DNA of 42,447 nt from the NCBI GenBank assembly GCA_937934275.1, contig CALHAM010000002.1, forward strand, positions 1 to 42,447, written 5' to 3'. This stretch comes from an uncultured Saprospiraceae bacterium (GTDB lineage Bacteria > Bacteroidota > Bacteroidia > Chitinophagales > Saprospiraceae). Under the pieces are notes generated by a model. It did not search any database, was not told the origin of the DNA, and was given only the letters and a program-made list of their open reading frames with translations. Of the stretch, positions 8,328 through 18,500 are shown in pieces; the stretch's first letter is position 1; each line of letters begins with the position of its first letter. Position numbers and translations under genes: made by a program.

Positions 8328-8927
8328 ATGGGAGAAGATAAGCGCAAACACCAAGCAAAACTCCTGAGAACGCTCAGAAAAATACACAGAACGATGGGCG
8401 CCTTATTGTTTACTCTCTTTTTCCTGATTGCCGTAACAGGTCTGTTGTTGGGTTGGAAAAGGCACAGCGGTGGATACCTACTGGCAACCTCCTATCTAGG
8501 GACTTCTACGGACTTGAAAGAATGGCTACCTTTGGATAGCTTACACAGAAATGCCTGTAAGATATTTCGCGACTCTATTTCCAACGACTTGCCGTTGGAA
8601 CTCGAACGGATAGATATTCGCCAAACGAAAGGGATGGCGAAGTTCCTTTTTAAAAACCACTTTTGGGCAATTCAACTCGATGGTGCAACAGGAAAACTAC
8701 TGCACATTGAGCGAAGGCGCTCAGATTTTATAGAAAAATTGCACGATGGTTCTATGCTTGATTACCTGTTGGGGACAACGGGCGAATATCTAAAATTGGC
8801 CTACACAAGCCTCATGGGCATCTCGCTTCTGACGTTTACCATTACCGGGTTTTGGCTTTGGTATGGCCCAAAGAGAATGCGAAAAGAACTTCGAGCCGAT
8901 ACGAGAACTCTGAGGGACAAGCGCTGA
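8328..8927 (+). CDS. PepSY-associated transmembrane protein
   Basis: The 199-residue protein has a basic cytoplasmic start with a KIHRTMG motif, a first membrane helix at about 24-44 and an extracytoplasmic part of about 115 residues. It then has LHDGS (about 139-143), a second helix at about 163-183 and a Tyr-Gly-Pro-Lys end. This is the arrangement of the small PepSY-TM proteins. The larger relatives of the family include iron-uptake-linked reductases, but this short form has no known reaction. Codon use looks AT-richer and less biased than its neighbours. It is flanked by hairpins and may be transcribed alone. Confidence 0.75.
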   Translation: MGEDKRKHQAKLLRTLRKIHRTMGALLFTLFFLIAVTGLLLGWKRHSGGYLLATSYLGTSTDLKEWLPLDSLHRNACKIFRDSISNDLPLELERIDIRQTKGMAKFLFKNHFWAIQLDGATGKLLHIERRRSDFIEKLHDGSMLDYLLGTTGEYLKLAYTSLMGISLLTFTITGFWLWYGPKRMRKELRADTRTLRDKR

Positions 8928-9080
8928 AAGGTATCGTCCAGGTGCTTTTTGAGCAAAAGCGCGCCATCTCGTTGGCCTTTTTTCACTTCCATTTTCGGCC
9001 CAAACACCAAACTGCAAACTCGAAGAGACCTCAACCGACGTGTTTGTTTTTTGTTTCTAAAATAGACTTTCATATTGTTT

Positions 9081-10259
9081 ATGACCTATTCTCGTCTGTT
9101 TGCTGCAACGGCACTTGTCTTCGCTTCTGCAGCTCCGCTTTGTGCTCAAGGTATTCGCTTTTTTGAAGGCAAATGGCCCGAAGCGCAGGCAAAAGCGAAA
9201 GCAGAGGAACGCCTCATTTTTGCCGACGCCTATGCTTCTTGGTGTGGCCCCTGCAAGCGCATGGCCGCCACGGTGTTTACCGACCCTAAAGTGGGTGAAT
9301 TTTTCAACGAAAATTTTGTCAACGTCAAGTACGACATGGAAAAACCGGAGAATGCCGAATTTGCGCGCAAATACCCGGTAAGTGCCTACCCTACGCTTAT
9401 GATTTTAGACGCCGATGGCAAAGTGGTGCAGAAACACGTAGGTGCCATGACGGCAGAGGGCCTTATTGCCTTTGGTCAAAAAGCATTAGGCTTGGTCAGC
9501 GTTGCTGAAGATGTAGAGCAGGCCTACGAAGCGGGAAATCGCGACCCGGAATTGGTCTTGCGCTACCTTCGCGCGCTCAATCGAGCCAATAAACCTTCGT
9601 TGAAAATCACGAACGACTACCTCAATACGCGCAAAGACTACAGCGACCCCATCTCGCGACAAATCATTCTGGAAGGCGCGGTAGAAGCCGACAGCCGAGT
9701 ATTCGATTTGCTCATTGCCCATCGAGCGGCCATTTCCGCCCAAGAAGGTGCGCAAAAAGTGGACGACCGCATCCTATTGGCTTGCAAGAACACCGTAAGA
9801 AAGGCCATTGACTTCCGCGATGTGCGCTTGCTCGAAGAAGCCAAGGCAAAAATGAAAACCCACCTACCTACCCAGGCCGAAGCGTTTGCCTTTGACGCTG
9901 ATATGCGCTACTTCGCAGCCACCAAAGACGCCAAAAACTACCTGAAAGCTGCTCAGGGCTATCAGAAGAGGGTAGTGCGCAGCGATGCCGCTCGCCTACA
10001 CGAACTCGTCAGTAGGATGCTCGTCGCCTTCCCTAAAGACGCCGACGTGCTTCAGCAAGCCGAAAAATGGGCCAAAACAGCTGCCGAAACAGGTGGTTTG
10101 GGCGAATACTACCTGACGCTAGCCGATATCTATCACCGCCAAGGCGACAAAACTAAAGCCCGCGCCGCCGCTGAACAAGCGCTTAAAACTCCTAATGCCC
10201 AGGACAACCTAAGCCTAAAAAGCCGCGTAGAGACGCTGCTGAAAGCCTTGGAAAATTGA
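9081..10259 (+). CDS. Secreted thioredoxin-fold protein with TPR-like C-terminus
   Basis: The 392-residue protein starts with a signal peptide (cleavage near residue 23), so it acts in the periplasm. A thioredoxin fold follows (about 25-140) with the active site WCGPCK at Cys55/Cys58 and a cis-Pro segment VSAYPT. The remaining 250 residues are helical and end in a TPR-like pair (about 335-385, EYYLTLADIYHRQG). This architecture is common in Bacteroidota thiol-disulfide proteins. Its likely role is reduction or isomerisation of disulfides in exported proteins, though the substrate is unknown. ATG at 9081 is chosen over the TTG at 9075. Confidence 0.85.
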   Translation: MTYSRLFAATALVFASAAPLCAQGIRFFEGKWPEAQAKAKAEERLIFADAYASWCGPCKRMAATVFTDPKVGEFFNENFVNVKYDMEKPENAEFARKYPVSAYPTLMILDADGKVVQKHVGAMTAEGLIAFGQKALGLVSVAEDVEQAYEAGNRDPELVLRYLRALNRANKPSLKITNDYLNTRKDYSDPISRQIILEGAVEADSRVFDLLIAHRAAISAQEGAQKVDDRILLACKNTVRKAIDFRDVRLLEEAKAKMKTHLPTQAEAFAFDADMRYFAATKDAKNYLKAAQGYQKRVVRSDAARLHELVSRMLVAFPKDADVLQQAEKWAKTAAETGGLGEYYLTLADIYHRQGDKTKARAAAEQALKTPNAQDNLSLKSRVETLLKALEN

Positions 10260-10316
10260 GCGTAATTGTAGCCTGACTTCATAAAGTGAGGCCGCTAAAA
10301 CAAAAAATAAAAAGAG

Positions 10317-11414
10317 ATGTCCAAACGAGGAAGAGCTTTAGTCGCCATGTCGGGAGGCATCGACTCTACCATGACAGCCGTCCTCCTACACGAGGAAGGG
10401 TGGGAAGTCGTGGGCATCACCATGAAGACGTGGGACTATGCCACCGCCGGCGGCAGCCGCAAGGAAACCGGTTGCTGCTCGTTAGACAGCATCAACGACG
10501 CTCGCCAGGTAGCTGTCCAGTTGGGCTTTCATCACTTTATTGTGGACATCCGCGAGGAGTTCGGCGACTACGTGATTGACAATTTCGTAGACGAATACCT
10601 GGCCGGTCGCACTCCCAATCCCTGCGTATTGTGCAACACCCACATTAAATGGAACAGCCTGCTGCGACGCGCCGACCAATTGGACTGCGAGTTTATCGCC
10701 ACAGGTCATTACGGCATCATTGCCCAGCACAACGAACGCTATCACATCCGACGCGCGCGCGATCGCCAAAAAGACCAGTCCTACGTTTTGTGGGGCCTTA
10801 GCCAGGCATGCCTGGCCCGCACGCGCATGCCTTTGGGCGGCTTCACCAAAGCGGAAGTGCGCCAAATGGCTGCCGAGCGCGGCTGGCTGGAATTGAGCAA
10901 AAAAGCCGAGAGCTACGAAATTTGTTTTGTGCCCGACAACGACTACCGCAGCTTCCTGCGTCGCCGCGTGCCTGATTTAGACGAGCGCATCGGCGAGGGC
11001 GACTTTGTGGATACCCAAGGCCACTTTTTGGGCCGGCACCGGGGCTATCCTTACTACACCATAGGCCAACGCAAAGGCTTAGGCATCGCATTGGGCGAGC
11101 CCATGTACGTGACCGAGATACGCCCAGAGACAAACACCGTCGTGCTGGGTGGCGAAGAGGAGCTCATCCGCAACGGTATGAGGGTGGGCAAAGTCAACCT
11201 AATGAAATACGCCGAACTACCCGAGGAAGGATTGGAAGTAGTGACTAAAGTGCGCTACCGAGACGCCGGCACCTTGAGCACTGTGCGGCCCGTAGGAGCC
11301 GAAGTCGAAGTGCAATTTCACGCCAACGCCAAAGGCATTGCTCCGGGCCAAAGCGCTGTCTTTTACGAAGGCGACGATGTAGTGGGCGGCGGTATTATCT
11401 ACGGCAGCTTTTGA
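10317..11414 (+). CDS. mnmA: tRNA-specific 2-thiouridylase MnmA
   Basis: MnmA thiolates position 2 of the wobble uridine U34 in tRNAs for Lys, Glu and Gln, using ATP and a relayed persulfide sulfur. The 365-residue protein shows the PP-loop SGGIDST (12-18), the catalytic Cys106 in PCVLCN, and the second Cys203 in the YEICFVPD segment. The C-terminal beta barrel follows, with the IGQRKGLGIALGEP hallmark. Length is normal. It lies 6 bases upstream of tsaB, making a small operon of two tRNA-modification genes. Confidence 0.95.
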   Translation: MSKRGRALVAMSGGIDSTMTAVLLHEEGWEVVGITMKTWDYATAGGSRKETGCCSLDSINDARQVAVQLGFHHFIVDIREEFGDYVIDNFVDEYLAGRTPNPCVLCNTHIKWNSLLRRADQLDCEFIATGHYGIIAQHNERYHIRRARDRQKDQSYVLWGLSQACLARTRMPLGGFTKAEVRQMAAERGWLELSKKAESYEICFVPDNDYRSFLRRRVPDLDERIGEGDFVDTQGHFLGRHRGYPYYTIGQRKGLGIALGEPMYVTEIRPETNTVVLGGEEELIRNGMRVGKVNLMKYAELPEEGLEVVTKVRYRDAGTLSTVRPVGAEVEVQFHANAKGIAPGQSAVFYEGDDVVGGGIIYGSF

Positions 11415-11420
11415 TGTACC

Positions 11421-12143
11421 ATGGCTCGACTGCTCTTGATGGAAACTGCCACGGAGGTCTGCTCGGTAGGCATCGCGCTCGATGGCGAGGTCGTAGCCCT
11501 ACAAGAGGAAACCAACACGGTGAATTGCGCTGCTCGCTTAACTATGCTCATCGAAGCCTGCGTGCGTACTGCTGGCTTGTCGCTTCGACAATTAGACGCT
11601 ATTGCCGTAAGCGGTGGCCCCGGCTCCTACACATCGCTGCGCGTAGGCACCTCCACGGCCAAAGGCATCTGTTATGCTTTAGATAAACCTCTTCTCGCCA
11701 TACCCACCCTGCAGGCGCTTGCCTATGCAGCCCAACAGCATGCCCCCACCCACCTAGCGATCCGCTATGCGTCTATGCTCGACGCGCGCCGGCAAGAGGT
11801 CTGGGTAGCCATTTTCGACGAAACGCTTCAAGCACTCTGCCCTCCTCAGCCACTGGTGCTGGACGAACAGTGGCCCCAACACTTATACCATCTCGTCCCC
11901 GAAGCGCCGCCCAATACCTTGTGGGTCTGCGTGGGCAACGGCTCTGAAAAAATACCCTCCAAAACCCTCCACTCTCTGTGGGAAAAAAGCCCAATAACGA
12001 CTTGCTCAGCTGCCCATCTGGCTCGCCTGGCCGAACAACGCTACTCCAGCGGCGCCTGGGAAAACACCGCCTACTACGAGCCTTTCTACATGAAACCGCC
12101 GAACATCACAGCGTCGAAGAAGGCATTGCTGCCCGACCAGTAG
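11421..12143 (+). CDS. tsaB: tRNA threonylcarbamoyladenosine biosynthesis protein TsaB
   Basis: TsaB is the dimerising partner of TsaD in the complex that makes t6A at position 37 of ANN-decoding tRNAs. The 240-residue product has the ASKHA-type start (LLMETATEVCSVGI) and the conserved SGGPGSYTSLRVG segment (about 56-68). A C-terminal region follows that has lost the metal-binding residues of TsaD, as expected for TsaB. It follows mnmA by 6 bases and is probably co-transcribed with it. Confidence 0.92.
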   Translation: MARLLLMETATEVCSVGIALDGEVVALQEETNTVNCAARLTMLIEACVRTAGLSLRQLDAIAVSGGPGSYTSLRVGTSTAKGICYALDKPLLAIPTLQALAYAAQQHAPTHLAIRYASMLDARRQEVWVAIFDETLQALCPPQPLVLDEQWPQHLYHLVPEAPPNTLWVCVGNGSEKIPSKTLHSLWEKSPITTCSAAHLARLAEQRYSSGAWENTAYYEPFYMKPPNITASKKALLPDQ

Positions 12144-12281
12144 CGCTCCCTCGCCCAACCCTTTGGCGCCAACGCTGCGGTAAACCCACGCGCTTTATCC
12201 CCCTCGTTTTTAGCCCCTCGAAGGAGCCACAAGACATGAAACGGCAACCCCTCTGCACACGGCTTGAGGCGGGCGCCGCTC

Positions 12282-12580
12282 CTAACGCACCAACGTAACG
12301 TCGCCCTCAAAGAGCAACTCGCGGCCATCGACCAGTTCTACAACGGCGTAATAGGCGAACACACCCGGGTTCATGGGCTGCCCTAAGAAGCGCCCATCCC
12401 AGCCGTGGGCAGGAGAGTCAGGGAAAAAATCCACATACGCATGGACGCGCTCACCCCAGCGCGAGAAAACCTCAAAAGTTTTTACCCGCCTGACCATGAG
12501 CGGATTAGCATAGATTCGGAAAATGGCGTTTTCGCCCTCACTGTCGGGCTTGAAGACGTTCGGAATGTAGACATCGGCCG
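12282..12580 (-). other. Gliding-motility-associated C-terminal (T9SS type B) domain of the first giant protein
   Basis: The last 95 or so residues contain the domain's landmarks: IPNVFKPDSEGEN, a FEVFSRWGERV strand, a W-G-R turn and a final beta strand. In known T9SS proteins this domain directs export and surface attachment. Confidence 0.88.
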
Positions 12581-15500
12581 ATGGATCCACTTGCAAGCGC
12601 AGCAGGGCATTGTTGCTGCAACCAGTAGTACTCACCACCGTGAGGCGGTACCAGGTGGTCCTGAGCACGCGCGCCTCTGTGAGCAAGCACGTATCGCAGC
12701 TCAGGCCGTCGGAGGGCGCCCAGCGAATCTGAGCCAGCACACTGTCGGGCTGATTGACTTTAGCTTCGATGAGATAGGTTTCGCCTAAGCGAATGGTAAC
12801 CTCAGGCACAAGCGCAATTTCCAACTCTTGCGGTTGGCGAATGGTTACGGTTTGCGTAGTCGAGCAGCCGTTGGCGTCCGTGAGAAAGATCGTGTAATTG
12901 CCCGGTTGCAGGTGGGTCAGCAGGCGGCTGTTGGTAAATGTCTGGCCGCCGTCAAACGACAGGCGTATGGGCGGTTGGGCACCGATGATGCTGTCTACGA
13001 TAATGGCTCCTCGGTCGCCGGTGCAAGGCGGGTGCTTAGCCGTTACATAGGCCACGGGCGCGTCGGGTTCGATGACGACGCTGTCTCTGTCCGTACATCC
13101 GTTGGCCGGGTTAGTAACAATCAGTTGGTACGTACCCGGTCGGCTGATGGTGGGGGTTGGCGTCGTAGCCCCAGCGACAATAGCGCCATTGGTCGTCGTC
13201 CACTGATAGGTCATGCCTGGCAGGCCTGAGGATGCGGATCCGTCGAGTTGAGCCGTCTGACCAAAGCAGTAGAGGCTAAACGGTTGACCGGCATCGGCTA
13301 TGGGATAGGCAAAATCGCTCTGCACCACTACAGAGACCACATTGGTACATCCACTGGCCGGCTCTAAACCGATGAGCAAATACGTGCCGGCAATGCTGAC
13401 GCTTAGGTTAGGACCGCTCCCTACGACAACGGTATCGGCGCCGTTTAGGCGCGCCCATGTGAGCTGGACGTTTGGAACGGAAGAGCCTCCTATCAAAGTA
13501 GTGGTGCTGTTTCGGCAGTTAAGCACCTCCGGCGTTGGCGCTGTTAGCGGCGGATAGTTGAGGTTTTCCTGGATGTGAATGCGTGCTGTGTCAGAGCATT
13601 GGGTCAGGGTGTCAAAAAGGACAAACGCATAGTGGCCTGGAGCGCTGATTTGGATGAGAGTGCCCGAAGCGTAAGTGGTTCCGTTGTAGAGCCAGATGGT
13701 GTTGGCATTGGCAGTACCCTCGATGCCGCCGGTGAGGACGATTTGGTCGACGCGGCAGTTGAATACGCTGGTTGGGCTGGCTACGACGGTTGCTTTAGGC
13801 TGGTTCCGGATATCTTGCACCTGCACAGCAGCCGTGTCGGAGCAGCCGTTGACCGCAACGACGAGCTGGTAAATGCCGGCGCGCGCCGCGCTGACGATGG
13901 GCGAAGTAGGGCTTCCAACGATTTGCCCCCCGGCGGTCGTCCAGACAAAAGTGCTGCCCGGAAGGTCAGACGCGCCCGAGAGTAGCACCTGAGTGTGGGC
14001 ACAGGTAATGGGTTGAGGGGGAGCTATGCTGGCGTGAGGTTGAGGTTGGAAAACTACGGGCGTGCCTGGCGCAACAACGGTACAAAAATGCGACAGCACG
14101 ACGTTGCCCGCTCCGTCATCGTTGCCAGCAACCGCTGAGATGTAATAGGTTTTGCCGTAAATCATCCGCGCTGGGTCAAAGCAGAACGTTGGGACCGTAT
14201 TGCGCGCTATTTCACCGACAATTTGGGCTGCCGAACCCTCGTGCAAAATGAACTGCCGCACGTCGCCCGCTTCTAAGAATTCGCCCGCTGGGTTGTAGGT
14301 GGCTGTTAGGCAGCCTGAATCACACAGAGAGAGCAGCTCGGGCGACATAGCCCCGACTTTAGTTTCGCAGGCAAGCAGTTGAATGTCAAACGAGCAGGTT
14401 GTCGTACAGCCGTTCGCATCGGTAACGACAGCACTGTAAGTGCCCACACCCAAGTTGGAAATGGCAAAAGAGCCGGAAGGTAAGTTGCTCTGCGATGCTC
14501 CCGGAGGCGCCCAAAACACTGTGTAAGGAGCTGTGCCGCCGGCGAGGGATAGGGCTGCCGCACCATCGTTGGCACCGGGTTCACTCACCACATTGGCCTG
14601 TGCGCACGACAATTGCAGGGCAGAGCTCGGCTGCTGTAGGATTACTGTGCCCACGGCCGTACAACCCGCCGCATCGGTGGCCGTCACGGTATATGTACCT
14701 GCTCCCAACCCTGTTGGGCTTTGCGGGTTGCCCGCTACAGGGGGCGACCACTGAAACGCGTAAGGCGCCGCACCGCCGCTCACACTGACTTGGATGGCGC
14801 CCGTTTGTTCTCCAAAACAACGCACATGCTGCGGCGCCAGCTGGTCGAACACTACCGTACCGGTGGCACTAACCACCGCAAAAGTAGCAGTAGCCACACA
14901 AGCCCCTCCGCCATTGACGGTAACGGTATAGGTGCCCACTGCCAGACCCGTCAAGTCGGGTGTTGTCTGACCACTCGACCACAAGTAGGTGTAGTTCAGA
15001 TTTGCCGGCATAACGGTGAGCGCAATGGCGCCATTAGACACTACACACGAGCTAACGGGAGTAAGGATGGCGCTCACGTCAGGGATGATGGTCTCTTCGG
15101 GCACTACGAAAGAAGCGGTCGAAGAGCACCCATTAGCCCCCGTAATGGTAACGGTATACGCTCCAGAAGGCACGCCGACGAGATCTTCTACGGCAGCGCT
15201 GTTCGACCAGATGAACCCATAAGGCAAAACACCGCCGTCGGGAGTCAGAGCAATGCTTCCGTTGCTCCGACCACAAAAAGCCGACACAATGTCGGCGCTG
15301 CTGGTCGGCGCAGGAGTGTCGTTGCTTACGGTTATGACGGCCGTGTTGGTGCATGAACCGCCACCGTTGACGGTTACGGTGTAATCGCCGGGGGGCAAGT
15401 TGCTCAGGTTGGGCGTCGTCTGACCGCTCGACCATTGGTAAGTGTAAGTCAGGTTGGTGGGCAGCACACTCAGGTGAATGGCTCCGTTGGGCGCTGTACA

Positions 15501-18500
15501 CGACGTGTTGGGCGTTGGTGTAGTCGAAAGGGTTGGAGTGAGGCTGTTTTCTTGCACGGCGTAGGTGCGCACGGTCGTACAGCCGTTCGCTCCTGTAATC
15601 GTAACCGTGTAAACGCCCGAAGTCAAACCGGAAAGGTCTTTGCTCGTTGCACCGTTCGACCAATGGAAGGCATAGGGAGAAGCACCACCGCTTACGGTCA
15701 AGTTGATGAAGCCGCTGTTTTGGCCGCACAGGGCCGCCCCCACGCTTTCGGCGACGTTGGGCGGCAGAGCCGCATTGACCACGTTAAAGCTGGCTGTGTT
15801 GGTACAGGAGCCGCCGGCGCTAACGGTTACCGTGTAGGGGCCGGGTGGCAAGTTATTCAGATTGGGCGTATTGGCGGCGTTCGACCATTGGAACGAATAG
15901 CCCGGCCCTTGAGGCGGCATGGGCGGGTTGAGGGTTAGACTGACAGCACCGTTGAAGGCCACACACGATGTGTTAGGCGAAGGAGTGCCAGCGATAGAAA
16001 AGGCGATGAAATTGGCCGGTACTACCGCGGAGGCTGTGGTTGAGCACCCATTGGCGCCTGTAACCGTTACGGTATATTGGCCAGCAGCGATGTTGGTGAG
16101 GTCTTCCGTCGCTTGGCCGTTCGACCATTGAATGGTGAAGGGAGGAACGCCGCTGCTAATGTTGAGATCGATGCTTCCGTCGCCCAGGTCGCACAGTTCG
16201 GGCGTTACCGTTTGGTTGAGCGCAGCAAACAGCTGATTGTTGGGTATTATAAAGGTGGTGGATGCTGTGCAGTCGCCTTGCTCTGTAACCGAGACAGTAT
16301 AGATGCCGGCGGGTAGGCCGGAAATATCTTGAGTGGTTTGCCCACTCGACCACTGATAGGTATAGCTGCCAGCGGGTGTTACCACCAAGTCGATAGCGCC
16401 GTTGTCTGCCGCACAGCTGGTCAGAGGCGTTACTGTTCCCGACAGGCTAAAGGTGGAAGCATTATTGGGCACGGTGGCCGTACCTACGGCAGTGCAGCCG
16501 CTAGCATCTGTTACGGTTACGGTGTAGATACCGGCAAAAATGTTGTTGAGGTTTGGCACAGTGTCGTTGTTTGACCAAGCGAACTGATAGGGGGCTGTGC
16601 CAGCGCTTACCGTGGTGTTGATGGCTCCATTGTTCAGCCCGCAAATGGAAGGCGTCACAGTAAAGTCGGGGGTGGGGTCAGCGGTATTGTTGGGCACAGC
16701 AAAGGAAGCCGTGGCCGAGCAGCCCACACCCGCACTGACGGTAACCGTATAGGTAGCCGCCGCTACATTGGCGAGATTTTGTGTCGTTGGCCCGTTCGAC
16801 CACGAATAGGTGTAGGGCACATTAGGCGATGCGGAAATGTTCACCGCGCCGTTGGGCGCAGCGCAAGACGTGTTAGGCGTAACAACGCCGCTGATATTGA
16901 TGGCAATGGTCGTATTAGCAATAGTAGCCGAAGCCGTGGCCGAGCAGCCCCAGAAGTCCGTTACCGTAACGGTATAAACGCCCGGAGCGCGGTTGCTGAT
17001 GGTAGCCGTATTTCCGCCACCTGTCCAGAGAAAGGCATATGGCGAGGAGCCGCCACTAACGCTCACCGAAGCTGAGCCGTTCGACTGGCCACATATGGCC
17101 GGTGTCGTCGAGGTAGAGAGATTAGGAGGAACCGTGTTGTCCAGCACCTCGAACGTCGCCTCAGCACTGCAGCCCACTCCTAAGGTTACGGTCACGGTAT
17201 ACGTACCGGCGGGAACGTCGAAGATGTCTTGGGTCGTACGCCCATTCGACCATTGATAAGCATAGGGTGCTGTGGGAAACAGGTCAATGTCAATAAAGCC
17301 GTTGGGCACCGTACAAGAAACATTATCCGACACCGTACCACTGATTTCAATGTTGATGGTTTCAGCGGGTACGGTGAAAAAGCCTACAGACGTGCAGCCC
17401 ACAGACGTGGTTACCGTAACGCCGTAATTGCCCGCTGCCAGATTGTTTCGGTTCGGCGTATTACCCCCAGGCGGCGCCCACTGATAGGAATAGGGCGGAA
17501 TGCCGTCAAAAACTTGAAGCGAGATAATGCCGTTTGAAAAGCCACAGGTAGCCGGCGTGATTTCCTCTACGATGACAGGTACCTCTGTGGCATCGGCCAC
17601 TATAAATTCGGCCGTTTCCGTACACGTGCCGCCAGCGCTAACAGTAACCGTATAAGTTCCGACCGCCAGGTTGTTCACATTGGGTGTGTTAGCGCCATTC
17701 GACCAGCTGAAAGTAACGTTATTGGGCGAGTAAGAAAGGCTGACGGCGCCGTTGTTCACAGCACAGGAAGTCTTGTCGGTTACCGTACCGTCTACAAAGA
17801 CGGGGATATCCTCGTTTTCTAAAAATACCGCATCCTCAGCCGTACAACCGTTGGAGCCGGTAACGGTAACTTGATAAAACCCCGCTGGTACGTTGTTGAT
17901 CGCAGCGGTTGTTTGCCCACTCGACCACTGGAACGTATACGGCGGTGCTCCACCGCCAGCGCTCGCCGTGATGCTTCCGTTGCTCAGGCCGCAAGTGGCA
18001 TTCGTTTGGGAAAAATTGAGGAAAGGCTCTAAAGGTTCGTTGGGCACCTCAAAGGCAAAGGTCTCAACGCAAGCCCCGCCGCCGTTGACGGTTAGGACAT
18101 AGACGCCTCCGGGCAAGTTGCCAATGTTTGGCGTCGTTGCCCCCGTAGACCACAGGTAAGTGTAAGCAGGGTTAGGCGGGCTAACAGTAATGGAGATGCT
18201 GCCGTTGCCGCCAATGCAGCGCGTATTGGGCTGAATAGTGGCAAATACATCAATGGGTGGGTTTTCATTTTCGACAAATACCTCTTCTACCGTCGAACAG
18301 CCATTAGCTCCCGTTACCGTTACGGTATAATTGCCCGAAGGAATATTGACGAGGTTTTGCGTTGTTGCACCCGTAGACCACAGGTAAGTGTAGGGGGCCA
18401 CCCCGCCCGACACACTAACATTGATGCTGCCATTGGGCAGTTCGCAGGTGCTCCCCGTTGGGTTAGCAAAAACGTTAGGTACATTAGGCTCATCGGGCAC

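Noticed and set aside
8941-8983. Hairpin and T run after the PepSY-type gene as a terminator
   Set aside because: The 8-bp stem (8942-8949 with 8955-8962) is separated from the T run by about 15 bases, so it does not have the compact shape of an intrinsic terminator.
12144-12281. Bidirectional terminator between tsaB and the giant adhesin
   Set aside because: No stem with a T run on either strand is convincing in this 138-bp convergent space.
14721-15356. 211-residue forward frame opposite the repeat array, and its many relatives
   Set aside because: They recur with the periodicity of the coding repeats on the other strand and are by-products of those repeats.
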